Source of the DNA: CAG-632 sp963626805
Lineage (GTDB): Bacteria; Bacillota; Clostridia; Lachnospirales; Lachnospiraceae
DNA length: 64,000 nucleotides
Direction of reading: 5' to 3'
Assembly: GCA_963626805.1 (NCBI GenBank)
Contig: CAVFXS010000066.1
Coordinates: forward strand, 1-64,000
Part shown: positions 7,171-16,502 of the stretch, piece after piece
How positions within the stretch are numbered: position 1 is the stretch's first letter
How the letters are laid out: each line of letters starts with the position of its first letter
Position numbers and translations under genes: made by a program
The notes under the pieces: model-generated
What the model was told of the DNA's origin: nothing
Database searches by the model: none
Seen by the model: the letters and a program-made list of their open reading frames with translations, nothing else

Positions 7171-9918
7171 ATGGCCCAGAAGAAAGGCACTGGAAAATCA
7201 CAAACAAATACAGGAAGCAGTCGGAGCAGAACGACTACCGGCAGTACAAAGCAGAGGACAAAGGCAACAGGAGCAAGATCATCGACGCAGACAAAACAGG
7301 CACCGGCAAAGAAAGAAGATGGATTTCATCTGGAAATTGTCCTGATTGTAGCCTGTGCAGTGGCAATATTCCTGGAAGTCAGTAACTTTGGACTTTGCGG
7401 AACCGTCGGAAATGCAATCAGCGGATTTTTATTTGGTGTGTTTGGCTGTATACAATACATATTACCGATTCTCCTGTTTGTGGGAATGGCATTTTTATTT
7501 GCAAACGGATTCTCCACACAGGCAATCAAGAAAACTGTCTATGCAGGAGTGGTATGTCTGGATATATCCATGCTGGCACAGCTGATCGTCGGGATTCCGG
7601 ATGGAACAAAAGCGGGAGATTTATACCTTACCGCATTTGCGGAGAAGTCCGGAGGTGGATTTGTCGGGGGCGGTTTGGCATTACTTTTAAAGAATGGAAT
7701 CGGAGTTGTAGGCAGTTATCTGGTATTGATTGTGATCATTCTGATCATGCTTATTCTGATGACAGAGAAATCCTTTATTCGCCTGCTGCAAAAGGGCGGA
7801 GTCCGTATGAAGGAAGGCTTTGAGGATGCAAAGGAACGTGGCCAGGAGTATCAGGAGAAGCGTCAGGCTGATCGCATGACGCTGGATGAAGCCAGAGCAG
7901 TCAAACAGGCAGAACGGGAAGCGAAAGAGCTTGCCGCGAAAGAGAAGCGAAAGAACGAAATTGAATTACGACGTGCGGAAAAAGAAAAGAAAAAGGCAAA
8001 AGCACAGTTAGAAAAAGAGGCTGCTGCCAAAGAGCCGGAATATGACCGGTTTAACCGGAAGATTGATAAGAAGCTGTTTCGGAATCTGACCGTATTACCG
8101 ACGGACGGCGAACAGGGAACTCTTGAGCATGAGGAGTTCAAGCGGGAGGATCCGTTAAAGCAGGAAGAGATTCACGAAATCACCATGACCTATGAGGAAG
8201 AGACCGAGGAACCGGCGGCAACCGGAGAAATTCCGGGTGGAATCCATGAGATTACCATGCAGACGGAAGAAGAAGCACAGGCACCTGTGATGCCTTTGGA
8301 ACCGGAGGAGGAGAAGCCTGTACCGGTAAGAAGAAGGACATCGAAGCCGAAACCGACGGACGCAAAGCCGATTGAACCGAAGGTAGCAGGTGCCGGTTCA
8401 GACACAACATCCATTGCAAAAACGAAAAATGGATATCAGCTGCCTCCACTTGATCTTTTGACCAGGGGAAAAGGTTCAAAGAAAAATAACGATGCACATA
8501 TTCAGGAAACCATTGACCGGCTGCAAAATACGCTGGACAGCTTCGGAGTCCGTGCAAGGGTAACGGATTACAGCTGCGGGCCCGCAGTAACCCGATTTGA
8601 ACTGCAGCCGGAACAGGGCGTGAAGGTCAGCAAGATCGTTGGGCTGGCAGATGATATAAAGCTCAATCTTGCGGCAGCGGATATTCGAATTGAAGCACCG
8701 ATCCCCGGAAAGGCGGCAATCGGAATTGAGATTCCGAATAAGGAGAATTCAGCTGTTATGCTGCGTGATCTTCTGGAAACAGATACATTCCAGAAATTCC
8801 CATCCGATATTGGGTTTGCAGTCGGTAAAGATATCAGCGGACAGACGGTGGTAGCGGATATTGCGAAAATGCCGCATCTGTTGATCGCCGGAGCTACCGG
8901 TTCCGGTAAATCAGTCTGTATCAATACGATCATTATGAGTATCCTTTATAAGGCAAATCCGGAGGATGTGAAGCTGATCATGATTGATCCGAAGGTGGTA
9001 GAGCTGACCGCTTATAATGGTATTCCGCATCTGATGATTCCGGTTGTGACCGATCCGAAGAAGGCAGCCGGTGCATTGAACTGGGCAGTAATCGAAATGA
9101 CCAAACGTTATCAGCTGTTTGCAGAATACAATGTACGGAACCTGAAGGGATATAACAAGAAGGTTGAAGAGGTACAGGCTCAAGTAAATAAAGAAGAAAG
9201 TGAAATAAAAAAAATGCCACAGATCGTGGTAATTGTGGATGAGCTGGCGGATCTGATGATGGTTGCACACGGAGATGTAGAGGATGCAATCGTGAGACTG
9301 TCGCAGTTGGCCAGAGCGGCCGGTATCCATCTGGTTATCGCGACACAGCGGCCATCGGTAGATGTCATTACCGGATTGATCAAGGCGAATGTGCCATCTA
9401 GAATTGCATTTGCAGTATCTTCTCTGGTAGATTCCAGAACCATTCTGGATATGTCCGGAGCGGAGAAGCTGCTCGGAAAAGGTGACATGCTGTTTTATCC
9501 GACCGGGTATCCGAAGCCGGTGCGGGTACAGGGAGCCTTTGTATCGGATGAAGAGGTTAGTAAAGTGGTAGACTTCTTGAAGGAGCAGAGCAGTGAGGTG
9601 ACCTATGATCCGGAAATTACCAGTCAGATAGAAAACAGTGCGGCCGCATCATCGAGCGCAGCGTCCGCATCCGGAACCCAGTCGGATAATTCCGGCCGGG
9701 ATGAATATTTCAGGCAGGCGGCAGAGCTGATCATTGAGAGCGAAAAGGCATCGATCGGTATGCTGCAGCGGAAGTTTAAGGTCGGATTTAACCGGGCAGC
9801 AAGGATCATGGATCAGCTGGCGGAAGCCGGTGTAGTCGGACCGGATGAGGGCACAAAGCCACGAACCATACTGATGTCGAAAGAGCAGTTTGAGGAATGG
9901 GTGGAAGAGTATTACTAG
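7171..9918 (+). CDS. ftsK: DNA translocase FtsK/SpoIIIE
   Basis: A 915-residue septal DNA pump. It begins with a Ser/Thr/Lys-rich cytoplasmic tail and four membrane segments (about residues 55-200), followed by a long charged coiled linker, then the ATPase motor with Walker A GATGSGKS near 574-581 and Walker B VVIVDELADLM. A C-terminal gamma winged-helix (from about 845) reads polar sequence motifs. In spore formers this family moves DNA into the forespore. The linker holds a repeated IHEITM motif. The ATG at 7171 is preferred over the GTG at 7162, because AGGAG at 7158-7162 is correctly spaced only for the former. Confidence 0.96.
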   Translation: MAQKKGTGKSQTNTGSSRSRTTTGSTKQRTKATGARSSTQTKQAPAKKEDGFHLEIVLIVACAVAIFLEVSNFGLCGTVGNAISGFLFGVFGCIQYILPILLFVGMAFLFANGFSTQAIKKTVYAGVVCLDISMLAQLIVGIPDGTKAGDLYLTAFAEKSGGGFVGGGLALLLKNGIGVVGSYLVLIVIILIMLILMTEKSFIRLLQKGGVRMKEGFEDAKERGQEYQEKRQADRMTLDEARAVKQAEREAKELAAKEKRKNEIELRRAEKEKKKAKAQLEKEAAAKEPEYDRFNRKIDKKLFRNLTVLPTDGEQGTLEHEEFKREDPLKQEEIHEITMTYEEETEEPAATGEIPGGIHEITMQTEEEAQAPVMPLEPEEEKPVPVRRRTSKPKPTDAKPIEPKVAGAGSDTTSIAKTKNGYQLPPLDLLTRGKGSKKNNDAHIQETIDRLQNTLDSFGVRARVTDYSCGPAVTRFELQPEQGVKVSKIVGLADDIKLNLAAADIRIEAPIPGKAAIGIEIPNKENSAVMLRDLLETDTFQKFPSDIGFAVGKDISGQTVVADIAKMPHLLIAGATGSGKSVCINTIIMSILYKANPEDVKLIMIDPKVVELTAYNGIPHLMIPVVTDPKKAAGALNWAVIEMTKRYQLFAEYNVRNLKGYNKKVEEVQAQVNKEESEIKKMPQIVVIVDELADLMMVAHGDVEDAIVRLSQLARAAGIHLVIATQRPSVDVITGLIKANVPSRIAFAVSSLVDSRTILDMSGAEKLLGKGDMLFYPTGYPKPVRVQGAFVSDEEVSKVVDFLKEQSSEVTYDPEITSQIENSAAASSSAASASGTQSDNSGRDEYFRQAAELIIESEKASIGMLQRKFKVGFNRAARIMDQLAEAGVVGPDEGTKPRTILMSKEQFEEWVEEYY

Positions 9919-9938
9919 AGGACAAAGCGGCCGTGGGG

Positions 9939-9967
9939 TTGACAATAGCCGGGGAATTCGGTAGGAT
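9939..9967 (+). promoter_or_regulatory. Promoter of the fhs operon
   Basis: A perfect TTGACA (9939-9944) lies 17 bases before TAGGAT (9962-9967), 43 bases ahead of the fhs start. No terminator is visible between ftsK and this promoter. Confidence 0.75.
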
Positions 9968-10009
9968 GGCTAGTGGTAGTCTGGTAAACACGGGCAGAAA
10001 GGATTTAAG

Positions 10010-11680
10010 ATGAAAACAGATATTGAGATTGCACAGGAAGCAGAATTAAACAGAATTGAGGAGATCGCAGGGAAGCTGGATATTCAGCCGGATGATCTGG
10101 AATTATATGGAAAATACAAGGCAAAATTAAGTGATGAGCTGATGAACCGGTTCGAGAAGAATCCAGACGGTAAGCTGATACTGGTAACAGCAATCAATCC
10201 GACACCTGCCGGAGAAGGTAAGACGACTGTTACCGTAGGTCTTGGACAGGCATTTGGCCGCCTGAACAAGAAGGCAGTGATTGCACTTCGGGAACCATCC
10301 CTTGGTCCATGCTTTGGAATTAAGGGCGGAGCTGCCGGTGGCGGATTCTCGCAGGTAGTACCGATGGAAGATCTGAATCTTCATTTCACCGGAGATTTTC
10401 ATGCCATTACATCAGCGAATAATCTGCTGGCAGCGATGCTGGACAATCATCTTCAGCAGGGAAATGAGCTTGGAATCGATCCGAAGCAGATCGTATGGAA
10501 GCGTTGTCTGGATATGAATGACCGTGCATTAAGAAATATTGTTGTCGGTATGGGTGGCAAGATGGACGGAGTTGTCAGACAGGATGGCTTTGTCATTACA
10601 GTAGCATCTGAGATTATGGCAATCCTATGTCTTGCAAATGACCTGCAGGATCTGGAGCAGCGTCTGGGACGTATTATTGTAGCTTATAAGTATACCGGAG
10701 AACCGGTAACCGCAGCAGATCTTCATGCAGTAGGAGCCATGACTGCTCTTTTAAAGGATGCGATCAAGCCGAATCTGATCCAGACCTTAGAGCATACACC
10801 TGCGATCGTTCATGGTGGTCCGTTTGCGAATATTGCACATGGATGCAACAGTGTCCGTGCAACAAAGACCGCACTGAAATTAGCGGATTATGTCATTACG
10901 GAAGCTGGTTTTGGTGCAGATCTCGGTGCAGAGAAGTTTATGGATATTAAGTGCAGACAGGCAGGATTAAAGCCGGATGCTGTCGTTCTGGTAGCAACTG
11001 TGCGTGCATTGAAATACAACGGCGGTGTCGCAAAGGATGAATTAAGTCAGGAAAATATCGATGCCTTAAGCAAGGGAATTGTAAACCTGGAGAAGCACAT
11101 TGAGAATCTGAAGAAGTTCGGAGTACCGATCGTGGTTACCCTGAACCGGTTTGTAACAGATACAGAAGCAGAGCTTACCTTTGTACAGAATTTCTGTGAA
11201 GAACGGGATTGTAATTTTGCACTGGCAGAAGTATGGGAAAAGGGCGGAGAAGGCGGTCTTGCACTTGCGGAGGCAGTTCTTCATACGCTGGAGACCAAGG
11301 AGAGCCACTATGCACCGCTTTATGATACAGAATTATCAATCGAAGAGAAGATAGAGACAATCGCAAAGGAAATCTACGGAGCAGGCAGTGTTACGTATTC
11401 ACCGGCAGCAAAGAAGGCAATCGCACGTCTGACGGCGCTGGGATATGATAAGCTCCCGATCTGTATGGCAAAGAATCAGTATTCTCTTTCCGATGATCCG
11501 AAGAAATTAGGCAGACCGAGCGGATTTGAAGTAACGATCCGGGAGGTATATGTCAGTGCAGGTGCCGGATTTATTGTAGCAATCACCGGTACGATCATGA
11601 CCATGCCGGGACTCCCGAAGCATCCGGCAGCGGAGCGGATTTATGTAGATGAGACAGGAAAAACAGTTGGCTTATTCTAA
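10010..11680 (+). CDS. fhs: Formate-tetrahydrofolate ligase
   Basis: A 556-residue cytoplasmic enzyme that joins formate and tetrahydrofolate using ATP to make 10-formyl-THF. Length and motifs match the family, including the nucleotide-binding loop TPAGEGKTT (about residues 65-73) and EPSLGPCFGIKGGAAGGG. It is followed by folD, the next step in the same pathway, and the cluster also carries a formate channel at 14503. In anaerobes this pair can run toward purine and methyl synthesis or as part of an acetogenic methyl branch. The other Wood-Ljungdahl genes are not in this window, so acetogenesis cannot be inferred. Confidence 0.97.
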   Translation: MKTDIEIAQEAELNRIEEIAGKLDIQPDDLELYGKYKAKLSDELMNRFEKNPDGKLILVTAINPTPAGEGKTTVTVGLGQAFGRLNKKAVIALREPSLGPCFGIKGGAAGGGFSQVVPMEDLNLHFTGDFHAITSANNLLAAMLDNHLQQGNELGIDPKQIVWKRCLDMNDRALRNIVVGMGGKMDGVVRQDGFVITVASEIMAILCLANDLQDLEQRLGRIIVAYKYTGEPVTAADLHAVGAMTALLKDAIKPNLIQTLEHTPAIVHGGPFANIAHGCNSVRATKTALKLADYVITEAGFGADLGAEKFMDIKCRQAGLKPDAVVLVATVRALKYNGGVAKDELSQENIDALSKGIVNLEKHIENLKKFGVPIVVTLNRFVTDTEAELTFVQNFCEERDCNFALAEVWEKGGEGGLALAEAVLHTLETKESHYAPLYDTELSIEEKIETIAKEIYGAGSVTYSPAAKKAIARLTALGYDKLPICMAKNQYSLSDDPKKLGRPSGFEVTIREVYVSAGAGFIVAITGTIMTMPGLPKHPAAERIYVDETGKTVGLF

Positions 11681-11708
11681 GCAGACAAGAGGAATCAGGA
11701 GGACATAA

Positions 11709-12557
11709 ATGGCAGCAATTATTGATGGAAAACAGATCAGTAAACAGATCAAGGATGAATTGAAGGAGCAGGTAGCAGCCTACAGGGCGCAGGGCACCGA
11801 AATCGCACTGGCGGTGATTCAGGTGGGAAATGATCCGGCCTCGACAGTCTATGTGGGAAACAAGAAGAAAGCGTGTGAATACATCGGAATCCAGTCGGTA
11901 TCCTATGAGCTTCCGGAGGAAACCACCGAGGAGGAGCTGCTTGCAATTATTGATAAATTAAACCATGATGATTCCATTTATGGCATTCTGGTGCAGTTAC
12001 CGGTTCCGAAGCATATCAATGAGAATCATATTATTCAGGCAATTGATCCGAAAAAAGATGTGGATGGATTCCATCCGCAGAGCGTAGGTGCATTGAGCAT
12101 CGGACAGACAGGCTTTGTGTCCTGTACACCGGCCGGTATCATCCAGCTGTTAAAAAGATCCGGGATTGCAATCGAGGGAAAAGAGTGCGTAGTACTCGGC
12201 AGAAGTAATATCGTAGGAAAACCGATGGCAATGCTGTTACTGCGTGAGAACGGAACTGTCACGGTATGCCATTCCAGAACCAGGAATCTGAAGGAAGTGA
12301 CCAGACGGGCAGATATTTTGGTGGTTGCGATCGGCAGACCGAAGATGATAGATGCATCCTATGTAAAGGAGGGTGCCGTAGTCATTGATGTCGGCATTCA
12401 TCGGGATGAGAATAACAAGCTTTGCGGAGATGTGGATTATGCATCGGTAGAACCGGTCGCAAGTGCGATCACACCGGTGCCGGGCGGCGTTGGTCCGATG
12501 ACCATAGCGATGCTGATGCATAACTGTGTAGAGGCAGTAGAAATCCGGAAAGCATAG
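11709..12557 (+). CDS. folD: Methylene-THF dehydrogenase/methenyl-THF cyclohydrolase
   Basis: A 282-residue bifunctional enzyme that interconverts methylene-, methenyl- and 10-formyl-THF with NADP or NAD. The catalytic Tyr48 and Lys52 lie in ASTVYVGNKKKAC, the Rossmann site GRSNIVGKP is near 161-169, and the PGGVGPMT signature is near the end. It starts 28 bases after fhs with AGGAGG upstream. rimO follows 13 bases after its stop, so the four genes fhs-folD-rimO-pgsA look cotranscribed. Confidence 0.96.
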   Translation: MAAIIDGKQISKQIKDELKEQVAAYRAQGTEIALAVIQVGNDPASTVYVGNKKKACEYIGIQSVSYELPEETTEEELLAIIDKLNHDDSIYGILVQLPVPKHINENHIIQAIDPKKDVDGFHPQSVGALSIGQTGFVSCTPAGIIQLLKRSGIAIEGKECVVLGRSNIVGKPMAMLLLRENGTVTVCHSRTRNLKEVTRRADILVVAIGRPKMIDASYVKEGAVVIDVGIHRDENNKLCGDVDYASVEPVASAITPVPGGVGPMTIAMLMHNCVEAVEIRKA

Positions 12558-12570
12558 CAGAGGAACAGGG

Positions 12571-13908
12571 ATGAATATATTATTTGTATCGCTGGGCTGT
12601 GACAAGAATCTGGTAGACAGTGAGGTCATGCTCAGCTTACTGAAAACACATGGGTATAATATTACAAATGAAGAAAAAGAAGCGGATGTTGCGGTTGTAA
12701 ACACCTGTTGCTTTATCCATGATGCGAAAGAAGAAAGTATCACAACGATCCTGGAGCTGGCAGAGCTAAAGAAGACAGCCCGCTTAAAGGCGTTGATCGT
12801 AACAGGCTGTCTGGCACAGCGGTATCAGGCGGAGATTCAGGCAGAAATTCCGGAGGTCGATGCGATCATGGGATCGACCAATATTGATGATATTGTTACG
12901 GTGGTACAGCAGGCAACGGCTGGAAAGCATCTGATCTGCTGTAAGGATGTGGAGTATCTGCCGACCAATCTGACGGACCGCGTGGTAACGACCGGTAATG
13001 CAATGGCATATTTAAAGATTGCGGAGGGTTGCAATAAACGTTGTACGTATTGTATTATTCCGTATTTACGTGGTAATTACAGAAGCATTCCGATGGATGA
13101 GGTGCTGATGACGGCGAAGAAGCTGGCAGATGCCGGCTATAAAGAGCTGGTTTTGGTGGCACAGGAGACAACGGTCTACGGACAGGACTTATATGGCGGC
13201 AAGAAGCTGCCGGAGCTGTTGAACCGGTTGAGCGAGCTGGAAGGCATTCAGTGGATCCGGTTATTATATTGCTATCCGGAGGAGATTACGGACGAGCTGA
13301 TTCAGACTATGGCGGAAAATCCGAAAGTATGTCATTATATCGATATGCCGATCCAGCATTCGGAGGATGCCATCTTGAGAGCCATGGGACGCAGAACGAA
13401 TCAGGCACAGATCCGGGATGTGGTTTCCAGATTGCGGAAGGAAATGCCGGATATTACGATCCGGACGACATTGATCACGGGCTTTCCGGGTGAAACGAAG
13501 GAGCAGCATGATGCATTGATGCAATTTGTAGATGAAATGGAGTTTGAACGTCTGGGAGTATTCACATATTCACCGGAAGAGGGCACAAGAGCTGCAGATA
13601 TGCCGGATCAGATCGATGAGGATGTAAAGAAGCAGAGGCAGGAAGAAATCATGACCCTGCAGCAGGAAGTATCCTACGATAATAATCAGAAAATGATAGG
13701 AAAAGTTCTACAGGTTCTGATTGAAGGGTATCTCTATCAGGATGATGTATATATGGGAAGATCTTACCGGGAGGCACCGAATGTAGATGGTTATATTTTT
13801 GTATCTGCAGAGGAAGAGATCGTATCCGGAGAAATGGTGACAGTTCGTATTACAGATGCGAATGAGTATGACTTGATTGGAGAGGTAGTATATGAATTTA
13901 CCGAATAA
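12571..13908 (+). CDS. rimO: Ribosomal protein S12 methylthiotransferase
   Basis: A 445-residue radical SAM enzyme that adds a methylthio group to the conserved Asp of ribosomal protein S12. The N-terminal cluster cysteines are Cys10, Cys46 and Cys80, and the radical SAM triad is Cys154, Cys158 and Cys161 (CNKRCTYC). A C-terminal TRAM domain follows. The start SLGCDKNLVDSE favours RimO over its relative MiaB. Its 3' end overlaps pgsA by 17 bases, so the two are probably translationally coupled, an arrangement common in Firmicutes. Confidence 0.95.
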   Translation: MNILFVSLGCDKNLVDSEVMLSLLKTHGYNITNEEKEADVAVVNTCCFIHDAKEESITTILELAELKKTARLKALIVTGCLAQRYQAEIQAEIPEVDAIMGSTNIDDIVTVVQQATAGKHLICCKDVEYLPTNLTDRVVTTGNAMAYLKIAEGCNKRCTYCIIPYLRGNYRSIPMDEVLMTAKKLADAGYKELVLVAQETTVYGQDLYGGKKLPELLNRLSELEGIQWIRLLYCYPEEITDELIQTMAENPKVCHYIDMPIQHSEDAILRAMGRRTNQAQIRDVVSRLRKEMPDITIRTTLITGFPGETKEQHDALMQFVDEMEFERLGVFTYSPEEGTRAADMPDQIDEDVKKQRQEEIMTLQQEVSYDNNQKMIGKVLQVLIEGYLYQDDVYMGRSYREAPNVDGYIFVSAEEEIVSGEMVTVRITDANEYDLIGEVVYEFTE

Positions 13909-14455
13909 GCTGACAATTTTCAGAACAATACTAATTCCTTTTTTTCTTGTAGCCCTGATGGTTCCGGGAATTCCGGGAGGAAAATGGATTGCGGTCGGAA
14001 TCTTTATCGTAGCAAGCCTGACAGACTTTCTGGACGGAAGGATTGCACGGAAATATAATCTGGTTACGGATTTCGGAAAGTTCATGGATCCGCTTGCCGA
14101 TAAGCTGTTAGTCTGTTCTGCAATGATTGCACTGATTTCGCTGAACCGGATTTCGGCATGGGTGGTCATTGTAATTATTGCAAGAGAATTTATTATCAGT
14201 GGGTTTCGATTGATCGCATCTGATAACGGAATCGTAATTGCAGCCAGCTACTGGGGAAAAATTAAAACAACTGTCCAAATGTTGATGGTGATCCTTTTGA
14301 TTTTGAATCTGGGTGAAACGATGCCATCAGCAGCATTTGGCTTCCATGTTGCAGAGCAGATTCTGATCTATGCGGCATTGATCTTAACTGTAGTATCATT
14401 GCTGGATTATCTGATCAAGAATCATTCCGTGCTGTCAGAAAAGAACCAGAAGTAA
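13892..14455 (+). CDS. pgsA: CDP-diacylglycerol-glycerol-3-phosphate 3-phosphatidyltransferase
   Basis: A 187-residue membrane enzyme that makes phosphatidylglycerol phosphate, the first committed step to phosphatidylglycerol. The full CDP-alcohol phosphotransferase motif is present: Asp48-Gly49, Ala52-Arg53, Gly62, Asp66 and Asp70. About five membrane segments. GAGAGG upstream of the ATG, inside the end of rimO. Last gene of the fhs transcript unless transcription runs on into the FocA gene 47 bases later. Confidence 0.95.
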   Translation: MNLPNKLTIFRTILIPFFLVALMVPGIPGGKWIAVGIFIVASLTDFLDGRIARKYNLVTDFGKFMDPLADKLLVCSAMIALISLNRISAWVVIVIIAREFIISGFRLIASDNGIVIAASYWGKIKTTVQMLMVILLILNLGETMPSAAFGFHVAEQILIYAALILTVVSLLDYLIKNHSVLSEKNQK

Positions 14456-14502
14456 GAACGATAGATATATAAACAAAATACCATAAGAAGAGGAAGAAAC
14501 TC

Positions 14503-15381
14503 ATGGAAAATATTTATAACACACCAGCGGAAGCTATTGATGGAAATATTAAAGCAGGTGTCACAAAAGCAAATCTGAACATATGGAAGATGATTATCAT
14601 GGGATTGATGGCCGGTGTATTTATTGCCATCGGCGGACAGGCATCGAATGTGGCGGTTCACAATATTCAGAATGTCGGTCTGGCAAGACTGCTGGCGGGT
14701 ACCGTATTTCCGGTTGGTCTGATGATGATCGTGTTGGTAGGTGGTGAGCTGTTTACCGGTAATTGTCTTCTGATTATGGATATCATGGATAAGAAGGTAA
14801 CGGTTCTTCAGATGCTGAGAAATCTGGTAGTTGTATATTTCAGTAATATGGTGGGTGCACTGATTGCAACCGCGCTTACCTTTTATTCGAACCAGTTCAA
14901 TTATTCATCCGGATTGCTCGGAGCTTATACGATCAAGGTGGCAGTCGGAAAATGCAGCCTGGATTTCTTTCCGGCATTTTGTTCCGGTATTTTGTGTAAT
15001 ATCTTAGTCTGTATGGCAATCCTGATGGCGGGTACGGCCAAGGACATCATCGGAAAATTATTTGCCATCTTTTTCCCGATCATGGCATTCGTAACCTCCG
15101 GCTTTGAACACTGCGTAGCGAATATGTTTTATATTCCGGCCGGTATGTTTGCGGCTACCAATGCAAACTATGTACAGGTTGCAGAGGAAGCCTATGGAAT
15201 GACAGCAGATCAGATCCATTCCGCATTAAGTGCAACCGGATATCTGTCCAATCTGATTCCGGTAACACTCGGAAACATTGTAGGCGGAATGGTCTGTGTT
15301 GGAATTGTATATTATGAGATTAATAAAAGCAAATTTATGAATCCATCAAAGGATAAAAAGAAAAAGGAGATAGAAGAATGA
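14503..15381 (+). CDS. Formate/nitrite transporter (FocA/NirC family)
   Basis: A 292-residue pentameric channel-type protein with six membrane segments. The family signature FVTSGFEHCVANMFYIPAGM, containing the conserved gating His, is near residues 198-217. Proximity to fhs and folD suggests formate as the substrate, either exporting it from pyruvate formate-lyase or importing it for the folate pathway. This is inference from context. Its stop overlaps the start of the DAHP synthase gene by ATGA, implying coupled translation of two functionally unrelated genes. Not named focA because nitrite or hydrosulfide variants look alike. Confidence 0.9.
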   Translation: MENIYNTPAEAIDGNIKAGVTKANLNIWKMIIMGLMAGVFIAIGGQASNVAVHNIQNVGLARLLAGTVFPVGLMMIVLVGGELFTGNCLLIMDIMDKKVTVLQMLRNLVVVYFSNMVGALIATALTFYSNQFNYSSGLLGAYTIKVAVGKCSLDFFPAFCSGILCNILVCMAILMAGTAKDIIGKLFAIFFPIMAFVTSGFEHCVANMFYIPAGMFAATNANYVQVAEEAYGMTADQIHSALSATGYLSNLIPVTLGNIVGGMVCVGIVYYEINKSKFMNPSKDKKKKEIEE

Positions 15382-16406
15382 GTTTACATTTCATTAAAAA
15401 GGTTCCGACCGTTCAGGAATTACAGGAGCTGATTCCTATGACGCCGGAATTAAAAGCAATCAAGAAAAACCGTGACGAGCAGATTCGTAAGGTATTTACC
15501 GGTGAGTCTGACAAGTTTATTATGATCATCGGTCCCTGCTCTGCAGATAATGAGACTGCGGTACTGGACTATGTGACCAGACTGGCAAAGGTTCAGGATG
15601 AGGTCAAGGATAAGATCCTGATCATTCCGAGAATCTATACAAATAAGCCCAGAACAACCGGAGCCGGTTATAAGGGTATGCTACATCAGCCGGATCCTGA
15701 GAAGGCACCGGATTTATTTGAGGGTGTAAAGGCCATCCGTAAGATGCATATTGATGCAATAGCGGCAACCGGAATGACAGCTGCAGATGAGATGTTATAT
15801 TCTGAGAACTGGCAGTATCTGGAAGATATTTTATCCTATGTTGCAATCGGAGCAAGAAGCGTGGAGGATCAGCAGCACCGGATCGTAACCTCCGGTATGG
15901 ATATTCCGGTAGGTATGAAGAATCCAACCAGTGGAGATTTAACGGTTATGATGAATTCCTGTATGGCAGGTCAGATGAAGCATACATTCCTTTATACAGG
16001 CTGGGAGACCAAGACAGACGGAAATGATCTGGTTCACTGTATTCTGCGTGGTGCGGTAAATAAGCACGGACAGTCTATTTCCAACTACCACTATGAGGAT
16101 CTGATGCTTCTGGTAGAGTTATATGAGAAGTTCAACCTGAAGAATCCGGCTTGTATCGTAGATGCAAACCACAATAATTCCGGTAAGAAGTGGGCAGAAC
16201 AGCCTCGAATCGTAAAAGAGGTTCTTCACAGCATGCGTCACTCTGCAGACATTAAAAAGCTGGTAAAGGGTGTTATGGTAGAAAGCTATATTGAAAACGG
16301 AAATCAGCCGGTGGATGGCGGATGCTATGGTAAATCCATTACAGATCCATGCCTTGGCTGGGATCTTTCCAAAGAATTGATCCTGGAAGTTGCTGATTTA
16401 CTGTAA
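15378..16406 (+). CDS. 3-deoxy-7-phosphoheptulonate synthase (type I)
   Basis: A 342-residue enzyme that condenses phosphoenolpyruvate and erythrose 4-phosphate, the entry step of aromatic amino acid synthesis. The AroF/G/H-type signatures are visible: IGPCSADN near residue 51, PRTTGAGYKG near 90-99, and GARSVEDQQHR and GMKNPTSGD around 155-180. Which amino acid inhibits it cannot be read from sequence. No other shikimate genes are nearby. Translation is coupled to the formate channel through a four-base ATGA overlap. Confidence 0.93.
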   Translation: MSLHFIKKVPTVQELQELIPMTPELKAIKKNRDEQIRKVFTGESDKFIMIIGPCSADNETAVLDYVTRLAKVQDEVKDKILIIPRIYTNKPRTTGAGYKGMLHQPDPEKAPDLFEGVKAIRKMHIDAIAATGMTAADEMLYSENWQYLEDILSYVAIGARSVEDQQHRIVTSGMDIPVGMKNPTSGDLTVMMNSCMAGQMKHTFLYTGWETKTDGNDLVHCILRGAVNKHGQSISNYHYEDLMLLVELYEKFNLKNPACIVDANHNNSGKKWAEQPRIVKEVLHSMRHSADIKKLVKGVMVESYIENGNQPVDGGCYGKSITDPCLGWDLSKELILEVADLL

Positions 16407-16424
16407 TCAGAAAAGCGGAAAGAT

Positions 16425-16470
16425 AAAACCATTGTTTCCCGGAGAGAATGCCGGGGAGCAATGGTTTTTT
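16425..16470 (+). terminator. Terminator after the DAHP synthase gene
   Basis: AAAACCATTG (16425-16434) pairs with CAATGGTTTT (16459-16468), an inner CCGG/CCGG pairs too, and the T tract runs to 16470. The A-rich 5' side could let it work in both directions. Confidence 0.88.
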
Positions 16471-16502
16471 AAGAAAACACCCAAAAGGAATGTGGTATTA
16501 CA

